Notes: generated by a model from the sequence alone, not told the origin. A stretch of 64,000 nt of DNA from an uncultured beta proteobacterium (GCA_903853895.1 CAINUX010000093.1:1-64000); one strand, 5' to 3'; positions 16,032 to 24,333 are shown, counted from the stretch's first letter. Made by a program: numbers and translations.

Positions 16032-17309
16032 TTAGGGTGCCGCAGCTTCGGGCGCGGGAAATTTGACAAAGGCCATCAACACCAGGGCCGGTACACCGCA
16101 GGCGATGGTCCACAGGAAGAAGTGTTCATAGCCCATGCTGATCTGGATATCGCCGCTGATGGTCTTGGAGATGATGAAGCCCAGTTGCATCACGCCCGAG
16201 CCCAGTGCGTAGTGGGCGGTCTGGAAGCGCCCGGGCGCCACGGCCTGCATGATGAAGAGAATCATGCCGACAAAGCCGAAGCCATAGCCAAACATCTCCA
16301 GTGCCACGGCGGCACCGATGTGCAGCATGTCAGTGGGCAAGGTGCTGGCCAGGTAATAGAACACGGCATTGGGCACGGCCATGGCGACGATCAGTACGGG
16401 CATGGCGCGGCGCAGGCTCAGCCACGACGTGAAGTAGCCCCCGAGAATGCTCCCTACCAGAAAGGCGCCGGTGCCCACCGTGCCGTAGATGCCGCCGACC
16501 TGTTCGGTGGTCAGACCCAGGCCGCCCTGGGCGCGCGACTCAATCAGGAACAGGGGGCCAATGGTTTGCACCTGGCCTTCGGCAAACCGGAACAGCACGA
16601 TGAACAGAATCGCCAGCCAGATGCCGGGCTTTTGCAAGAAGTCTTGGACCACTTCCCTCAGGGTCTGCCAGACACCGGCCACGGTCAGGTCTGCATGTTC
16701 GGTGTTCAGCGTGCCGGGCAAGGCCCAGGCGTTGTAGCTGGCCAGCGCGGCCAGCACCACGGCCAGCAACACAAAGATGGCCGACCAGGCATTGAACACG
16801 CCAAAGCGGGTCTCCAGGTTGCCCGCCAGCACCAGCAAACCGCCCAATGTCAAAAATTTGGAGGCGTTGAAGAAGGCGCCCTGCCAGCCCGCGTAGGCGG
16901 CTTGCTGCTTGTCGTTCAGGCTGGCCATGTACAAGCCGTCACAGGCAATGTCATGCGTGGCCGAGGCATAGGCCAGCACAAAGAACACCGCGATACTGGC
17001 CGCAAAGTACATGGGCATCTGCAGGGCCAGCGCCATCAGCGCCAAACCGGCAGCACCGGTGAACTGCATGGCCACGACGATCAGTTTCTTGCTGCGCGCC
17101 ATCTCCAGAAACGGGCTCCACAAGGGCTTGAAGGCCCAGGCCAGACCCAGCAGGCCGGTCCAGCGCGCAATCTGGTCATTGGGCACGCCCATGTTCTTGA
17201 ACATCAGGCCGGCAATCAGCATGACCACAAAGAACTGCATGCCCTGCACAAAGTACAGACTGGGGACCCAGGTGATGGGGGATCGCGAACCGGGGGTGGG
17301 AGTGGTCAT
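16032..17309 (-). CDS. MFS permease, AmpG/NagP-like
   Basis: This protein of about 425 residues has roughly twelve hydrophobic helices and the AmpG-type opening WVPSLYFVQGMQFFVV, with KPLWSPFLE in the first cytoplasmic loop and SATHDIACDGLYM in helix 4-5. It is clearly paralogous to the AmpG-like protein encoded at 45055-46344. Within a GlcNAc operon it most likely moves GlcNAc or small GlcNAc-containing saccharides across the inner membrane. ATG at 17309 is preferred over the upstream TTG at 17327 because of codon type and the short cytoplasmic N-terminus. It lies between the GH3 gene (37-base gap) and the GH16 gene. Confidence 0.87.
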   Translation of the reverse strand: MTTPTPGSRSPITWVPSLYFVQGMQFFVVMLIAGLMFKNMGVPNDQIARWTGLLGLAWAFKPLWSPFLEMARSKKLIVVAMQFTGAAGLALMALALQMPMYFAASIAVFFVLAYASATHDIACDGLYMASLNDKQQAAYAGWQGAFFNASKFLTLGGLLVLAGNLETRFGVFNAWSAIFVLLAVVLAALASYNAWALPGTLNTEHADLTVAGVWQTLREVVQDFLQKPGIWLAILFIVLFRFAEGQVQTIGPLFLIESRAQGGLGLTTEQVGGIYGTVGTGAFLVGSILGGYFTSWLSLRRAMPVLIVAMAVPNAVFYYLASTLPTDMLHIGAAVALEMFGYGFGFVGMILFIMQAVAPGRFQTAHYALGSGVMQLGFIISKTISGDIQISMGYEHFFLWTIACGVPALVLMAFVKFPAPEAAAP

Positions 17310-17346
17310 GGGTGTCCAGTCAATCAAAAAGGTTCAGGCTTGCGGT

Positions 17347-18834
17347 TCAGGCTTGCGTGAGTGCCACCGGTGCCAAACCGGCTGCGGACACTTCGCCCTG
17401 CAGCCAGGCTTTGAGGGCAACCGTCGCGCCGTCCGCGTATCCCCAGGTCACAAGCGCAGGTGCATGGATGTCCAGCACCTGAAATGGGTTCCAGATCGCC
17501 AGGTGCAGGTCGATAGCGGTGGAGCTTGTTGCGTTTTGGTAGCGGCCATGGTGGTTGGATACCAGCACATTGCAGCGGCCGTCGCGTGGCAGGGCATCCA
17601 CGTCCAGCGCGCTCAGCTTGGCCACCGGTAAAAGCGTCACATCGTCAAAACCGGCAAACAAAGCCTGCACCTGCTCCAGAGGCAGGCCCGCCTCGGACAC
17701 ACCATCACTGACCACGGAGGCCTGCGTGATGACCCGCAGCGGCGTGGTGCGTGCGGGGGGCGACGGGTTGCCTACGGCGGTCAAGCCACGCGTCCAGGCT
17801 TGCAGCATCAGGGTACGGTCAGCTGCCTCCTGTGCATCGGTATACGGCGTGGTGCGCAGCGGAAACCGCTCAGCCAGGCTATCAATGCGTGCGCGCGCCT
17901 GCAACAGTGCGGCCGCATCCAGTGCCCCACCTTCCAATGCCGCCCCAATGGCCTGCACGGCCGCGAGTTGTTCGGGGCGTTCACCTTGGGCCAGCACCAG
18001 ATCAGCACCGGCCTGCAGCGTGAGTACCGAGGCGCGGGCGTGGCCGTAGCGGTCGTGTACGGCCTTCATCATCAGGGCGTCGGTAATCACCACGCCGTCA
18101 TAGCCGATGGCGTCGCGCAGAACGCCAGTCAACACCTTGTGCGACAGCGTGGCGGGGTGCTCGGGATCGATCTGCGGGTACACGATGTGCGCCGTCATGA
18201 CGGCGGGCGCCACGCCGGCCAGCGCGCGGAACGGAATCAGTTCCAACTGCTCCAGCTCGGCCAGCGATTTGTCGACGGCGGGCAGGGCGTGGTGGGAGTC
18301 GGTGTGGGTGTCGCCGTGACCGGGGAAGTGTTTGACGCAGCAGGCCACGCCCTCGGACACGGCGCCCTCCATCCAGGCGCCGGCCATGCGTGCCACTGCC
18401 ATCGGGTCAGCGGAGAAGCTGCGCTCGGCAATCACCGGGTTGGCGGGGTTGTTGTTGACGTCCAGCACCGGGGCGAAATTCCAGTTGATGCCCAGGCTGG
18501 CCAGCCCGCGCGACACGGCGGCGCCCACCTGGCGGGCCTGCTCCAGGTCGCCACAGGCGCCCAGCGCCATGGCCGCCGGTGCCTGCGGTAAGAACGTTGC
18601 GCGGATCACCGAGCCACCTTCCTGGTCAATGCCAATCAGGGCGCCGGGGCCCATGGCGTCGCGCAGGTCGGCGGTGAGCTGGCGCACCTCGGCGGCAGTG
18701 CCCAGGTTCTTGCGGAACAGGCAGACCGCACGGATGTGGTGGGTGCGCAAAAAATCGGCGGTATCGGCGTCGAGGGCGGTGCCCTCCATGTCCACCATGA
18801 CCAGCTGGCCAGGGTGCAAAGTGCGGTGCTGCAT
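17347..18834 (-). CDS. nagZ: GH3 beta-N-acetylhexosaminidase, NagZ-like
   Basis: This enzyme releases terminal beta-GlcNAc from chito-oligosaccharides or from GlcNAc-anhydroMurNAc peptides. The diagnostic NagZ loop KHFPGHGDTHTDSHH lies at 168-182, giving the Asp179/His181 catalytic dyad that replaces the usual GH3 acid/base. The nucleophile is Asp252 in VVITDALMM. The glycone-binding region IGIDQEGG is at 67-74. At 495 residues it is much longer than typical Gram-negative NagZ (about 340); residues 360-495 form an extra C-terminal domain as in some Bacillus and marine enzymes. No signal peptide is visible, so it should act in the cytoplasm on imported oligomers. It follows the SIS deaminase gene by 17 bases. 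Confidence 0.9.
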   Translation of the reverse strand: MQHRTLHPGQLVMVDMEGTALDADTADFLRTHHIRAVCLFRKNLGTAAEVRQLTADLRDAMGPGALIGIDQEGGSVIRATFLPQAPAAMALGACGDLEQARQVGAAVSRGLASLGINWNFAPVLDVNNNPANPVIAERSFSADPMAVARMAGAWMEGAVSEGVACCVKHFPGHGDTHTDSHHALPAVDKSLAELEQLELIPFRALAGVAPAVMTAHIVYPQIDPEHPATLSHKVLTGVLRDAIGYDGVVITDALMMKAVHDRYGHARASVLTLQAGADLVLAQGERPEQLAAVQAIGAALEGGALDAAALLQARARIDSLAERFPLRTTPYTDAQEAADRTLMLQAWTRGLTAVGNPSPPARTTPLRVITQASVVSDGVSEAGLPLEQVQALFAGFDDVTLLPVAKLSALDVDALPRDGRCNVLVSNHHGRYQNATSSTAIDLHLAIWNPFQVLDIHAPALVTWGYADGATVALKAWLQGEVSAAGLAPVALTQA

Positions 18835-18851
18835 GCGGGGGAGTTCTGTGT

Positions 18852-19874
18852 TCAGTGGGTTTTGGTGACCTTGGCCAGGAAGCGGGGCTCATCCGGGTTG
18901 CGGCCGCGTGCGCGCGCCAGGGCTTCGACCAGGGGGTAGAAGCTCTGGATCAGCGAAATCGGGTCGAGGTCGCTTGATGCGGTTTCCACGATGGGCAGGT
19001 TGGCGCCTGGCGTGCCCGCCGGTGCCGCCAGCAGCACCTTGGCGCCGCGCAGGCGCATTTCCTCGGCCAGCGCCAGCAGGCCGGCCTGGGCCGGGCCGCG
19101 CGGGGCGAACACCAGCAGGGGGTAGCCTTCCTCGATCAGGGCCATGGGGCCGTGTTTGACCTCGGCACTGGAAAACGCCTCGGCCTGGATGCCGCAGGTT
19201 TCCTTGAACTTGAGCGCCGCCTCCAGCGCCACCGGCATGCCGGTGCCGCGACCAATGACAAACAGGCGGTCCACACCTTGCAGCACGTCCAGCGCGACCG
19301 ACCAGTCCATCTGCGCCGCGCGGGCCAGTACATTGGGCAGCCCTGATAGAGCGGACTGCAGTTCCGCATCGCCCTGCCACGCCGCAACGACACGGGCACC
19401 GGCCACCAGCTGCGCGATGTAGCTCTTGGTGGCGGCCACGCTGGCCTCGGTTCCTGCGTGCAGCGGGAACACCCATTGCGCGGCCTGGGCCAGTGGAGAG
19501 TCGGCCTTGTTGACAAAGGCCGCGGTCACTGCGCCACCCTCAGAAAAAAAGCGGGTCGGCGCCACCAGGTCCGGGCTTTGGCCGGACTGCGAGAAGGCGA
19601 GCGAGACCAGCCCCTTGCAGGCAATCTGCGACTGGTACAGCGTGATCAGCGACATCGGCAGCGAGGTCACCAGGCGGCCCATGCGGGCCATCACCAGGTA
19701 GGCCAGAAAGTGCGCGGCGTGGTCCGAGCTGCCACGTGCCACGGTCAGCACCGCGGTCGGATTTTGCTGGCGCAGCAAGTCGCCAAACGCGCGGTATTCG
19801 TCGGCGTTGTGGGCCAGCTGATCGGCCACGGCATGGGGCGCCTCTCTGGCCTCAGCGAGCATCAGTGTGTTCAA
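18852..19874 (-). CDS. SIS-domain glucosamine-6-phosphate deaminase (NagB-II type)
   Basis: The 340-residue cytoplasmic protein contains two SIS domains like the isomerase half of GlmS but has no glutaminase domain. Motifs include ARGSSDHAAHF (about 45-55), FSQSGQSPD (about 94-102), GTEASVAATKSY (about 141-152) and a C-terminal histidine region. In proteobacterial GlcNAc operons this form (NagB-II) converts glucosamine-6-phosphate to fructose-6-phosphate and ammonia, replacing classical NagB. The likely start is TTG at 19874, because AAGGA lies 7 bases upstream; ATG at 19862 lacks such spacing. It overlaps the end of nagA by 23 bases, which indicates translational coupling. Confidence 0.88.
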   Translation of the reverse strand: MNTLMLAEAREAPHAVADQLAHNADEYRAFGDLLRQQNPTAVLTVARGSSDHAAHFLAYLVMARMGRLVTSLPMSLITLYQSQIACKGLVSLAFSQSGQSPDLVAPTRFFSEGGAVTAAFVNKADSPLAQAAQWVFPLHAGTEASVAATKSYIAQLVAGARVVAAWQGDAELQSALSGLPNVLARAAQMDWSVALDVLQGVDRLFVIGRGTGMPVALEAALKFKETCGIQAEAFSSAEVKHGPMALIEEGYPLLVFAPRGPAQAGLLALAEEMRLRGAKVLLAAPAGTPGANLPIVETASSDLDPISLIQSFYPLVEALARARGRNPDEPRFLAKVTKTH

Positions 19875-20985
19875 TGGAATGTCCTTCTACGTAAACAGAT
19901 TGCAGGGTGAGATCGCGGTCCAGCACCACCACGTCGGCCCAGGCGCCAGTGGCCAGGCGACCGCGGTCGCCCACGCCCAGGTAGTCGGCGGCGTGGGTGG
20001 AGACGCGCCGGGACGCATCCAGTACCGACAGGCCCAGGGTGTCCACCAGGTTGCGCAGGGCCTGGTCCAGCGTCAGCGTGGAGCCGGCCAGCGTGCCGTC
20101 AGCCAGGCGTACCCCGCCCAGGCACTTGAAGACCTGGTGGCTGCCCAGGCGGTATTCGCCGTCGGGCATGCCGGTGGCGGCGGTGGAGTCGCTGACGCAG
20201 TACAGGCAGGGTATGGCGCGCAGGGCCACGCGGATGGCGCCGGGATGCACGTGGATCAGGTCGGGGATGCACTCCGCATACTGGGCATGGGCCAGCGCTG
20301 CGCCTACCATGCCGGGTTCGCGGTGGTGCATGCCGGTCATGGCATTGAACAGGTGGGTAAAACCCCGCGCGCCCTTGGCCATGGCCTGCACGCCGTCTTC
20401 GTAGGTGCCCATGGTGTGGCCGATCTGCACGCGGTAGCCAGCGTCACACAGCGACTCAATCAGGTCCATATTGCCCGGCACCTCGGGTGCCATGGTGATC
20501 AGGCGGATCGGTGCCAGCTGGTTCAGGTGGCTCAACTCGTCGGTCTGGACCGGCCGCGCAAACGCCGGTTGCGCGCCGAGCTTGTCGTCGTTGATGTACG
20601 GGCCCTCCAGGTGCACGCCCAGCACCCGCGCGCCGCCGGGCGCGCGCTGCTGGCAGATGGTGGTCAGGCTCTGCATGGCGGACACCAGGTCCTCCATCGG
20701 CGCTGTCATGGTCGTGGCCAGCATGGACGTGGTGCCGTGGCGGGCATGCACCTGGCTCACGCGCACGGCCGCGTCGCCGCCTTCCATGATGTCGCGGCCA
20801 CCTGCGCCATGCACATGCAGGTCAATGAAGCCTGGCAGCACCAGGGGCAGGCCCGATGCACGGGCCGCGTCTTCACTGATGGCCTTGCCCTGGATGCTGT
20901 GGATGCGCCCCTCGGGTGTGAAGGCCATGGAGCCGTGGACGAAGCCCGACGGCGTCAGGATGTTGCCAAGGATCGGAGTCATCAT
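19852..20985 (-). CDS. nagA: N-acetylglucosamine-6-phosphate deacetylase
   Basis: NagA removes acetate from GlcNAc-6-P, the shared entry point for sugars from this locus and from the murein locus at 38.8-61.5 kb. The 377-residue amidohydrolase has the metal motif DLHVHG (His57, His59), the metal-bridging Glu127 in HLEGPY, His residues in QIGHTMGT and in THLFNAMTGMHHREPG, and a catalytic Asp in CVSDSTAATGMPDG. The reading start is marked by GTG ATG ATG; ATG at 20985 overlaps the stop of the GntR gene, consistent with coupled translation. Length and motif order are standard for the family. Confidence 0.95.
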   Translation of the reverse strand: MMTPILGNILTPSGFVHGSMAFTPEGRIHSIQGKAISEDAARASGLPLVLPGFIDLHVHGAGGRDIMEGGDAAVRVSQVHARHGTTSMLATTMTAPMEDLVSAMQSLTTICQQRAPGGARVLGVHLEGPYINDDKLGAQPAFARPVQTDELSHLNQLAPIRLITMAPEVPGNMDLIESLCDAGYRVQIGHTMGTYEDGVQAMAKGARGFTHLFNAMTGMHHREPGMVGAALAHAQYAECIPDLIHVHPGAIRVALRAIPCLYCVSDSTAATGMPDGEYRLGSHQVFKCLGGVRLADGTLAGSTLTLDQALRNLVDTLGLSVLDASRRVSTHAADYLGVGDRGRLATGAWADVVVLDRDLTLQSVYVEGHSIEHTDAR

Positions 20986-21725
20986 CACTCGCGCCTCATT
21001 TCAGCCACGAAGTCGTAGTAGTCGCTGCGGCAGTAGGAGTGCGTCAACTCCACCGCCTGGCCGGATTCGAGGTAGCCAATGCGGGTGATGAACAACACCG
21101 CCTGGCGTTCGGGAATGCCCAACTGTTCGGCCAGCAGGGGTTGGGCGTTCATGGCACGGATGTGCTGCAGCGCCCGCACCGGCGCCTGGTGCACGCTGTC
21201 CAGGTATTCATACAGCGAGCTGCCCACCAGCATGGGGTCGGCAATGACGGTCTGTGGCAACACGCTCATCTCATAGGCCATGACCACGTTGTCGGCCAGG
21301 CGCAGGCGCTCCAGCCGCACCACTTTGGCGCCGGGAGACAAGCCCAGCGTCAGCTGCTCATCGGTCATGGCCAGGTCGACCTTACGCTCCAGCCAGCGCG
21401 ACGACGGCGTGTAGCCACGGCGCAGCAGTTCTTCGGAGAAGCTGGTCAGCTGGGACAGCGGTTGCTCCAGCATGGGCGCAATGTAGTTGCCCGAGCCGCG
21501 CCTGCGCACGATCAGGCCCTGGGTGACCAGTTGGTCAATGGCCGAGCGGGCGGTTACGCGGGACACATTCAGCGTCTCGGCCAGCACGCGCTCAGAGGGC
21601 AGGGCTTCGTCGGGCTTGTAGCGCCCTTCGCGGATCAGCTGGGCCAGCCTGCGCGAGAGTTGCATGTAAATGGGCGAGCTGTCGCGGGGGTCCGGCTCGA
21701 ACGTCAAAACTTCGCCAGCGGTCAT
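20985..21725 (-). CDS. nagR: GntR/HutC-family regulator of the GlcNAc locus
   Basis: The 246-residue protein has an N-terminal winged helix (about 16-85) with PSERVLAETLNVSRVTARSA as the recognition region and a C-terminal UTRA effector domain (about 95-240). HutC-type regulators of this build (NagR, DasR, YvoA) sense GlcNAc-6-P or GlcN-6-P and repress nag genes. The gene overlaps nagK by 4 bases upstream and nagA downstream, so it is part of the operon it probably controls. Candidate ATACCA/TGGTAT binding sites lie just before nagK and before the TonB receptor gene. The symbol is given by function and context rather than by strict orthology. Confidence 0.85.
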   Translation of the reverse strand: MTAGEVLTFEPDPRDSSPIYMQLSRRLAQLIREGRYKPDEALPSERVLAETLNVSRVTARSAIDQLVTQGLIVRRRGSGNYIAPMLEQPLSQLTSFSEELLRRGYTPSSRWLERKVDLAMTDEQLTLGLSPGAKVVRLERLRLADNVVMAYEMSVLPQTVIADPMLVGSSLYEYLDSVHQAPVRALQHIRAMNAQPLLAEQLGIPERQAVLFITRIGYLESGQAVELTHSYCRSDYYDFVAEMRRE

Positions 21726-22597
21726 GGTGTCTCTTCCAGTAATTGTTGAACGAGTGTCAGGGCGCCGTATGCGGCGTCTTGCGGTGTTGGAGTGCAGCGG
21801 TCGCGCGTGGCAGGCGCCAGGCGCGGCATCAGCGCGCGGCCGACGCTGCCGTAGATGGCCAGCGGCAGCGCGGCTTTGGGGTCTAAGGCGGCGGCCATGC
21901 TTTCGAGGGCCAATGCCGCGTCACGTAACAGGCTCTCGGCCGCAGGGTCGCTGTGCGCGCAATCAAAGACGGTGCGCGCCAGTTGGGCGTAGTCATATTG
22001 GCGGGCCGCGGCGCACCATTGCTGCAAGGTCTGGCGGCTGCCACCGCAGTGCTGCAAGATTTGGTCTGCCAGCGGGCTGCCCGGCGTGCGGCCGTCCACG
22101 GCCTGCTGGGCGTGGGACATGGCGCGCAGTCCCATCCAGGCGCCGCTGCCTTCATCGCCCACCGGAAACCCCCAGCCACCCACCTGGCGGCGCGTGCCAT
22201 CGGCGTACAGCGCCTCGGCAATGCTGCCGGTGCCCGCCGCCACCATGACGCCGGCCTGCCCGCCATGCGCGGCCAGCAGGGCGGTGTAGGCATCGCTTTC
22301 AAGGGCGATCCGGGCAAACCCGGGGTTCATGGCCAAAAACTGCTCACGCCAAAGCTGGTTGTTGACGCCTGAAAGCCCCGCCCCCAGAACGCACTGGTAC
22401 CAGACCGGTGTTTCCTGCTGCAGATCCTGAAATGCTGTTTTGATTGCGCTCAGGATGGACTGCCAGGCCGCCGCGACGCCCTGCCCGAGAGCGGACGGGC
22501 CCGCGCTGGCCTGTGCCAGCACCACCCCGTGGCGATCCGCCACCAGGACACGGGTCCCGGTGCCACCGCCATCTACACCGATCAAATGCGAAATCAT
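21722..22597 (-). CDS. nagK: N-acetylglucosamine kinase, BadF/BadG/BcrA type
   Basis: This 291-residue ASKHA-fold kinase should phosphorylate imported GlcNAc to GlcNAc-6-P, the NagA substrate. The phosphate-1 loop GVDGGGTGTR lies at about 7-16, GAGLSG and AAGTGS contribute to nucleotide binding, and GDEGSGAWMG forms the conserved region near the sugar site. ATG at 22597 is chosen because it opens directly onto the first beta-strand before the glycine loop; upstream in-frame starts would add an unrelated tail. It is the first gene of the nag operon. Direct repeats of ATACCA lie 14 bases upstream. A paralogue is encoded at 41384-42301 in the murein locus. Confidence 0.88.
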   Translation of the reverse strand: MISHLIGVDGGGTGTRVLVADRHGVVLAQASAGPSALGQGVAAAWQSILSAIKTAFQDLQQETPVWYQCVLGAGLSGVNNQLWREQFLAMNPGFARIALESDAYTALLAAHGGQAGVMVAAGTGSIAEALYADGTRRQVGGWGFPVGDEGSGAWMGLRAMSHAQQAVDGRTPGSPLADQILQHCGGSRQTLQQWCAAARQYDYAQLARTVFDCAHSDPAAESLLRDAALALESMAAALDPKAALPLAIYGSVGRALMPRLAPATRDRCTPTPQDAAYGALTLVQQLLEETP

Positions 22598-22610
22598 GGC
22601 CAATAGTAAC

Positions 22611-22627
22611 ATACCAATGAGATACCA
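22611..22627. promoter_or_regulatory. Direct repeat before nagK, candidate GntR operator
   Basis: ATACCA occurs at 22611-22616 and again at 22622-22627, which reads as two TGGTAT direct repeats on the transcribed strand with an 11-base period, one helical turn. They lie between 14 and 30 bases upstream of the nagK ATG, so a bound protein would block initiation. The related TGGTA half-sites upstream of the TonB receptor gene support a shared regulator, probably the GntR protein of this operon. Confidence 0.45.
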
Positions 22628-22804
22628 GTAGCGGTTTTTTGCATCAAAGTGTGTGCTTTTAGCCCGGCCGGGCGGGATGGGCGTCGGCAAACCAGTTGGC
22701 TACCAGATAAATGTGGCGGGTTTGGTTGGCGGTATATGGCGCACACTTCGAGAGGGTTGCTGGTCACCGCGTTGCCTGAGCGGGTTCAGCGGAAAATGTA
22801 TATG

Positions 22805-22864
22805 AGAAATCGGCCTCTAGCCCTCGTATACATTGGGTATGTAGCTATTGATATAATAGCAAAT
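22805..22864 (-). repeat. Dispersed hairpin repeat, copy 2
   Basis: Read on the minus strand, GCTATT and AATAGC form a 6-bp stem, followed by an AT-rich spacer, the core ACGAGGGCTAGAGGCC and GATTTC. It lies about 210 bases upstream of nagK in non-coding DNA and matches copy 1 over the whole core. Confidence 0.75.
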
Positions 22865-22935
22865 CTGAGTTACGTTGGGTATCTTCACTTGAGGTGGCGG
22901 ATATGGCTGCGTCCACGAGTGGCAGCTGAGCGTGG

Positions 22936-23085
22936 GGCTGGCGGACCGGGTGCCCGTTCCCTGGCCTCAGTCGCAGGCGACCATGTGGGGTTGGCAGGCA
23001 CCCTTTTGTCAACGCTGTGATGGGCATGCAAGTTCTGTGGCAACCGCGAGTTGAGGCCGATGAACGGACACCCGGTCCGCCAGCC
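22936..23085. repeat. Long inverted repeat, 24-bp arms
   Basis: The arm at 22936-22959 begins GGCTGGCGGACCGGGTG, and its reverse complement occurs at 23062-23085 with one mismatch in 24. Weaker similarity extends about 25 bases further inward, giving arms near 50 bp around a core of roughly 55-100 bases. The structure could be a decayed miniature transposable element or a large cruciform. No transposase is present and no target duplication is clear. Confidence 0.6.
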
Positions 23086-23137
23086 GGGCGGCGTGGTTTG
23101 GGCACGTGAGATGGATTGATGCAGCAGGTTTTCGGCG

Positions 23138-23186
23138 GTTTCGGGGCGGAAGCGGGTACTGACGAACGGCAAGTTACGAGCAGTCC
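23138..23186 (+). repeat. Degenerate dispersed repeat, copy B
   Basis: This matches 254-302 on the opposite strand, with a core starting ACGAACGGCAAGTTACGAGC (23162 onward). About 21 of 25 core positions agree. Both copies lie in gene-poor DNA. Confidence 0.4.
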
Positions 23187-23517
23187 ATCTGGGCCCCGAT
23201 CAGCTGGCAGACGCAGACTTCATGTCTGCCGCGATTCCTGATGTTCGCAGTGAGCCTGGAATTTCTGTCGATTTCGACCCGCGGATTGGGTGGTGACGGA
23301 AAAGGTCAGACATTCACACCCAGTCGTCCAGTCGTAGCTCTACCGCTTGTCGGACATCCAATGAACGACAACATCAACAGCTTTCTGCTCAACACCGTTG
23401 AAGCCGTGATGACCCCTAGCCCCACAAGGGTTGCCCGTCGAATCTCCCCCGTCAATCCGTTCAATGCTATTGGATGGCGCAGCGATCAGGTGCTTCTCGC
23501 TTATTTCGAAACGATGC

Positions 23518-24333
23518 TCAGGGCGTATATTTCCTTTCAATCCGGGCTAATGTGCCGTCTCTTTCCATGCTGGCTAGGCCCTTGTCCATAGCCGCCTGCG
23601 CTTGGAGGATATAGGGCTTCGCTTTAGAAAAGGCCATATAGGTGGGGCTGTCGCTGCTGTAAACCAGGGGTTGGCGAGCGAGTGCATCTTTGACACCCAT
23701 CTGCTGGATTTCCCATGCGCCGGCCAAGCCATTCACCACGATGTAATCCGTGCGCCCGGCAAGCAACATGGTCACTGTACTGCTAAGGTCCTTGCCCGGC
23801 TCAATTCTGACGGTAGTGTGAACCGGCTTGACTATTGCATCTGGGTAAAAGAAGCCCGACGACACTCCTAACGCCTTCCCATCCAGATCCTCCAATTGGG
23901 TCAAGGACTGCGTATGTGAAGCGCGGGCGTAAAAGTGGTAGCGAACCCAGTTTCGATACCCTCGGCTCCACACCAAATACCGGTCCCGATCGCCGCTACG
24001 GCTGATCGTTGTGGTCAAATCGGCCTCCCCGCGTTCGAGCATAAGCAAGGCACGTTTCCACGGAACAAACAGGGTTTCCAGCTCATAACCACCCCTACGC
24101 ATTGCTTCACGTGCGATTTCGATGTCCATGCCCTCCCCAAGCTGACTACCCGCCTCGTGGACAAATGGCGGGTAGGCTGCGGTGACCAACAACAGCTTGA
24201 GCGGCCCCGGCGAAAGTCGTTGCGCCAAAACGGGCTCGCATAGGGTGAAAATGAGCAACAGGCAGGCACACAGAGTGGCTGCCATTCCAAGCACTTTCGA
24301 TCCGCATCGCCCGAGAGTCTTCATAAGCAACAT
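23518..24333 (-). CDS. Lone periplasmic solute-binding protein (SBP family 3)
   Basis: The protein of about 271 residues has an N-terminal signal (hydrophobic stretch about 13-32, ending PVLAQ) and the bilobal family 3 layout of amino-acid-binding proteins. LLLVTAAYPPFVHEAG opens the first lobe, GMDIEIAREAMRRGGY follows, then RGEADLTTTISRS and GKALGVSSGFFYPD. It ends MERDGTLARIERKY, the common family ending. Many such stand-alone proteins in betaproteobacteria are not linked to ABC permeases and may serve sensing instead. No permease or ATPase for it is adjacent. ATG at 24333 and ATG at 24324 are both possible starts. It is flanked on both sides by non-coding DNA. Confidence 0.75.
   Translation of the reverse strand: MLLMKTLGRCGSKVLGMAATLCACLLLIFTLCEPVLAQRLSPGPLKLLLVTAAYPPFVHEAGSQLGEGMDIEIAREAMRRGGYELETLFVPWKRALLMLERGEADLTTTISRSGDRDRYLVWSRGYRNWVRYHFYARASHTQSLTQLEDLDGKALGVSSGFFYPDAIVKPVHTTVRIEPGKDLSSTVTMLLAGRTDYIVVNGLAGAWEIQQMGVKDALARQPLVYSSDSPTYMAFSKAKPYILQAQAAMDKGLASMERDGTLARIERKYTP

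Larger units (their letters stand above)
22628..23517. other. Gene-poor region with repeats between nagK and a binding-protein gene
   Basis: I find no supported gene in this stretch of about 890 bases. The longest plus-strand frame (116 codons from 23241) has no recognisable domain and runs into the 3' end of the opposite gene. The region holds one copy of the hairpin repeat, a 24-bp near-perfect inverted repeat, one copy of the degenerate repeat shared with the left edge, and a small dyad GGCAGAC/GTCTGCC at 23206-23230. It looks like a repeat landing site at the border of the GlcNAc locus. Confidence 0.5.

Noticed and set aside
15339-17360. Plus-strand open frame of 673 codons opposite the GH16 and MFS genes
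   Set aside because: It is antisense to two well-supported genes, is His/Gln/Gly-rich as expected for the complement of GC-rich coding DNA, and has no domain.
23241-23591. Plus-strand frame of 116 codons
   Set aside because: No recognisable protein pattern; it overlaps the 3' end of the opposite solute-binding protein gene.
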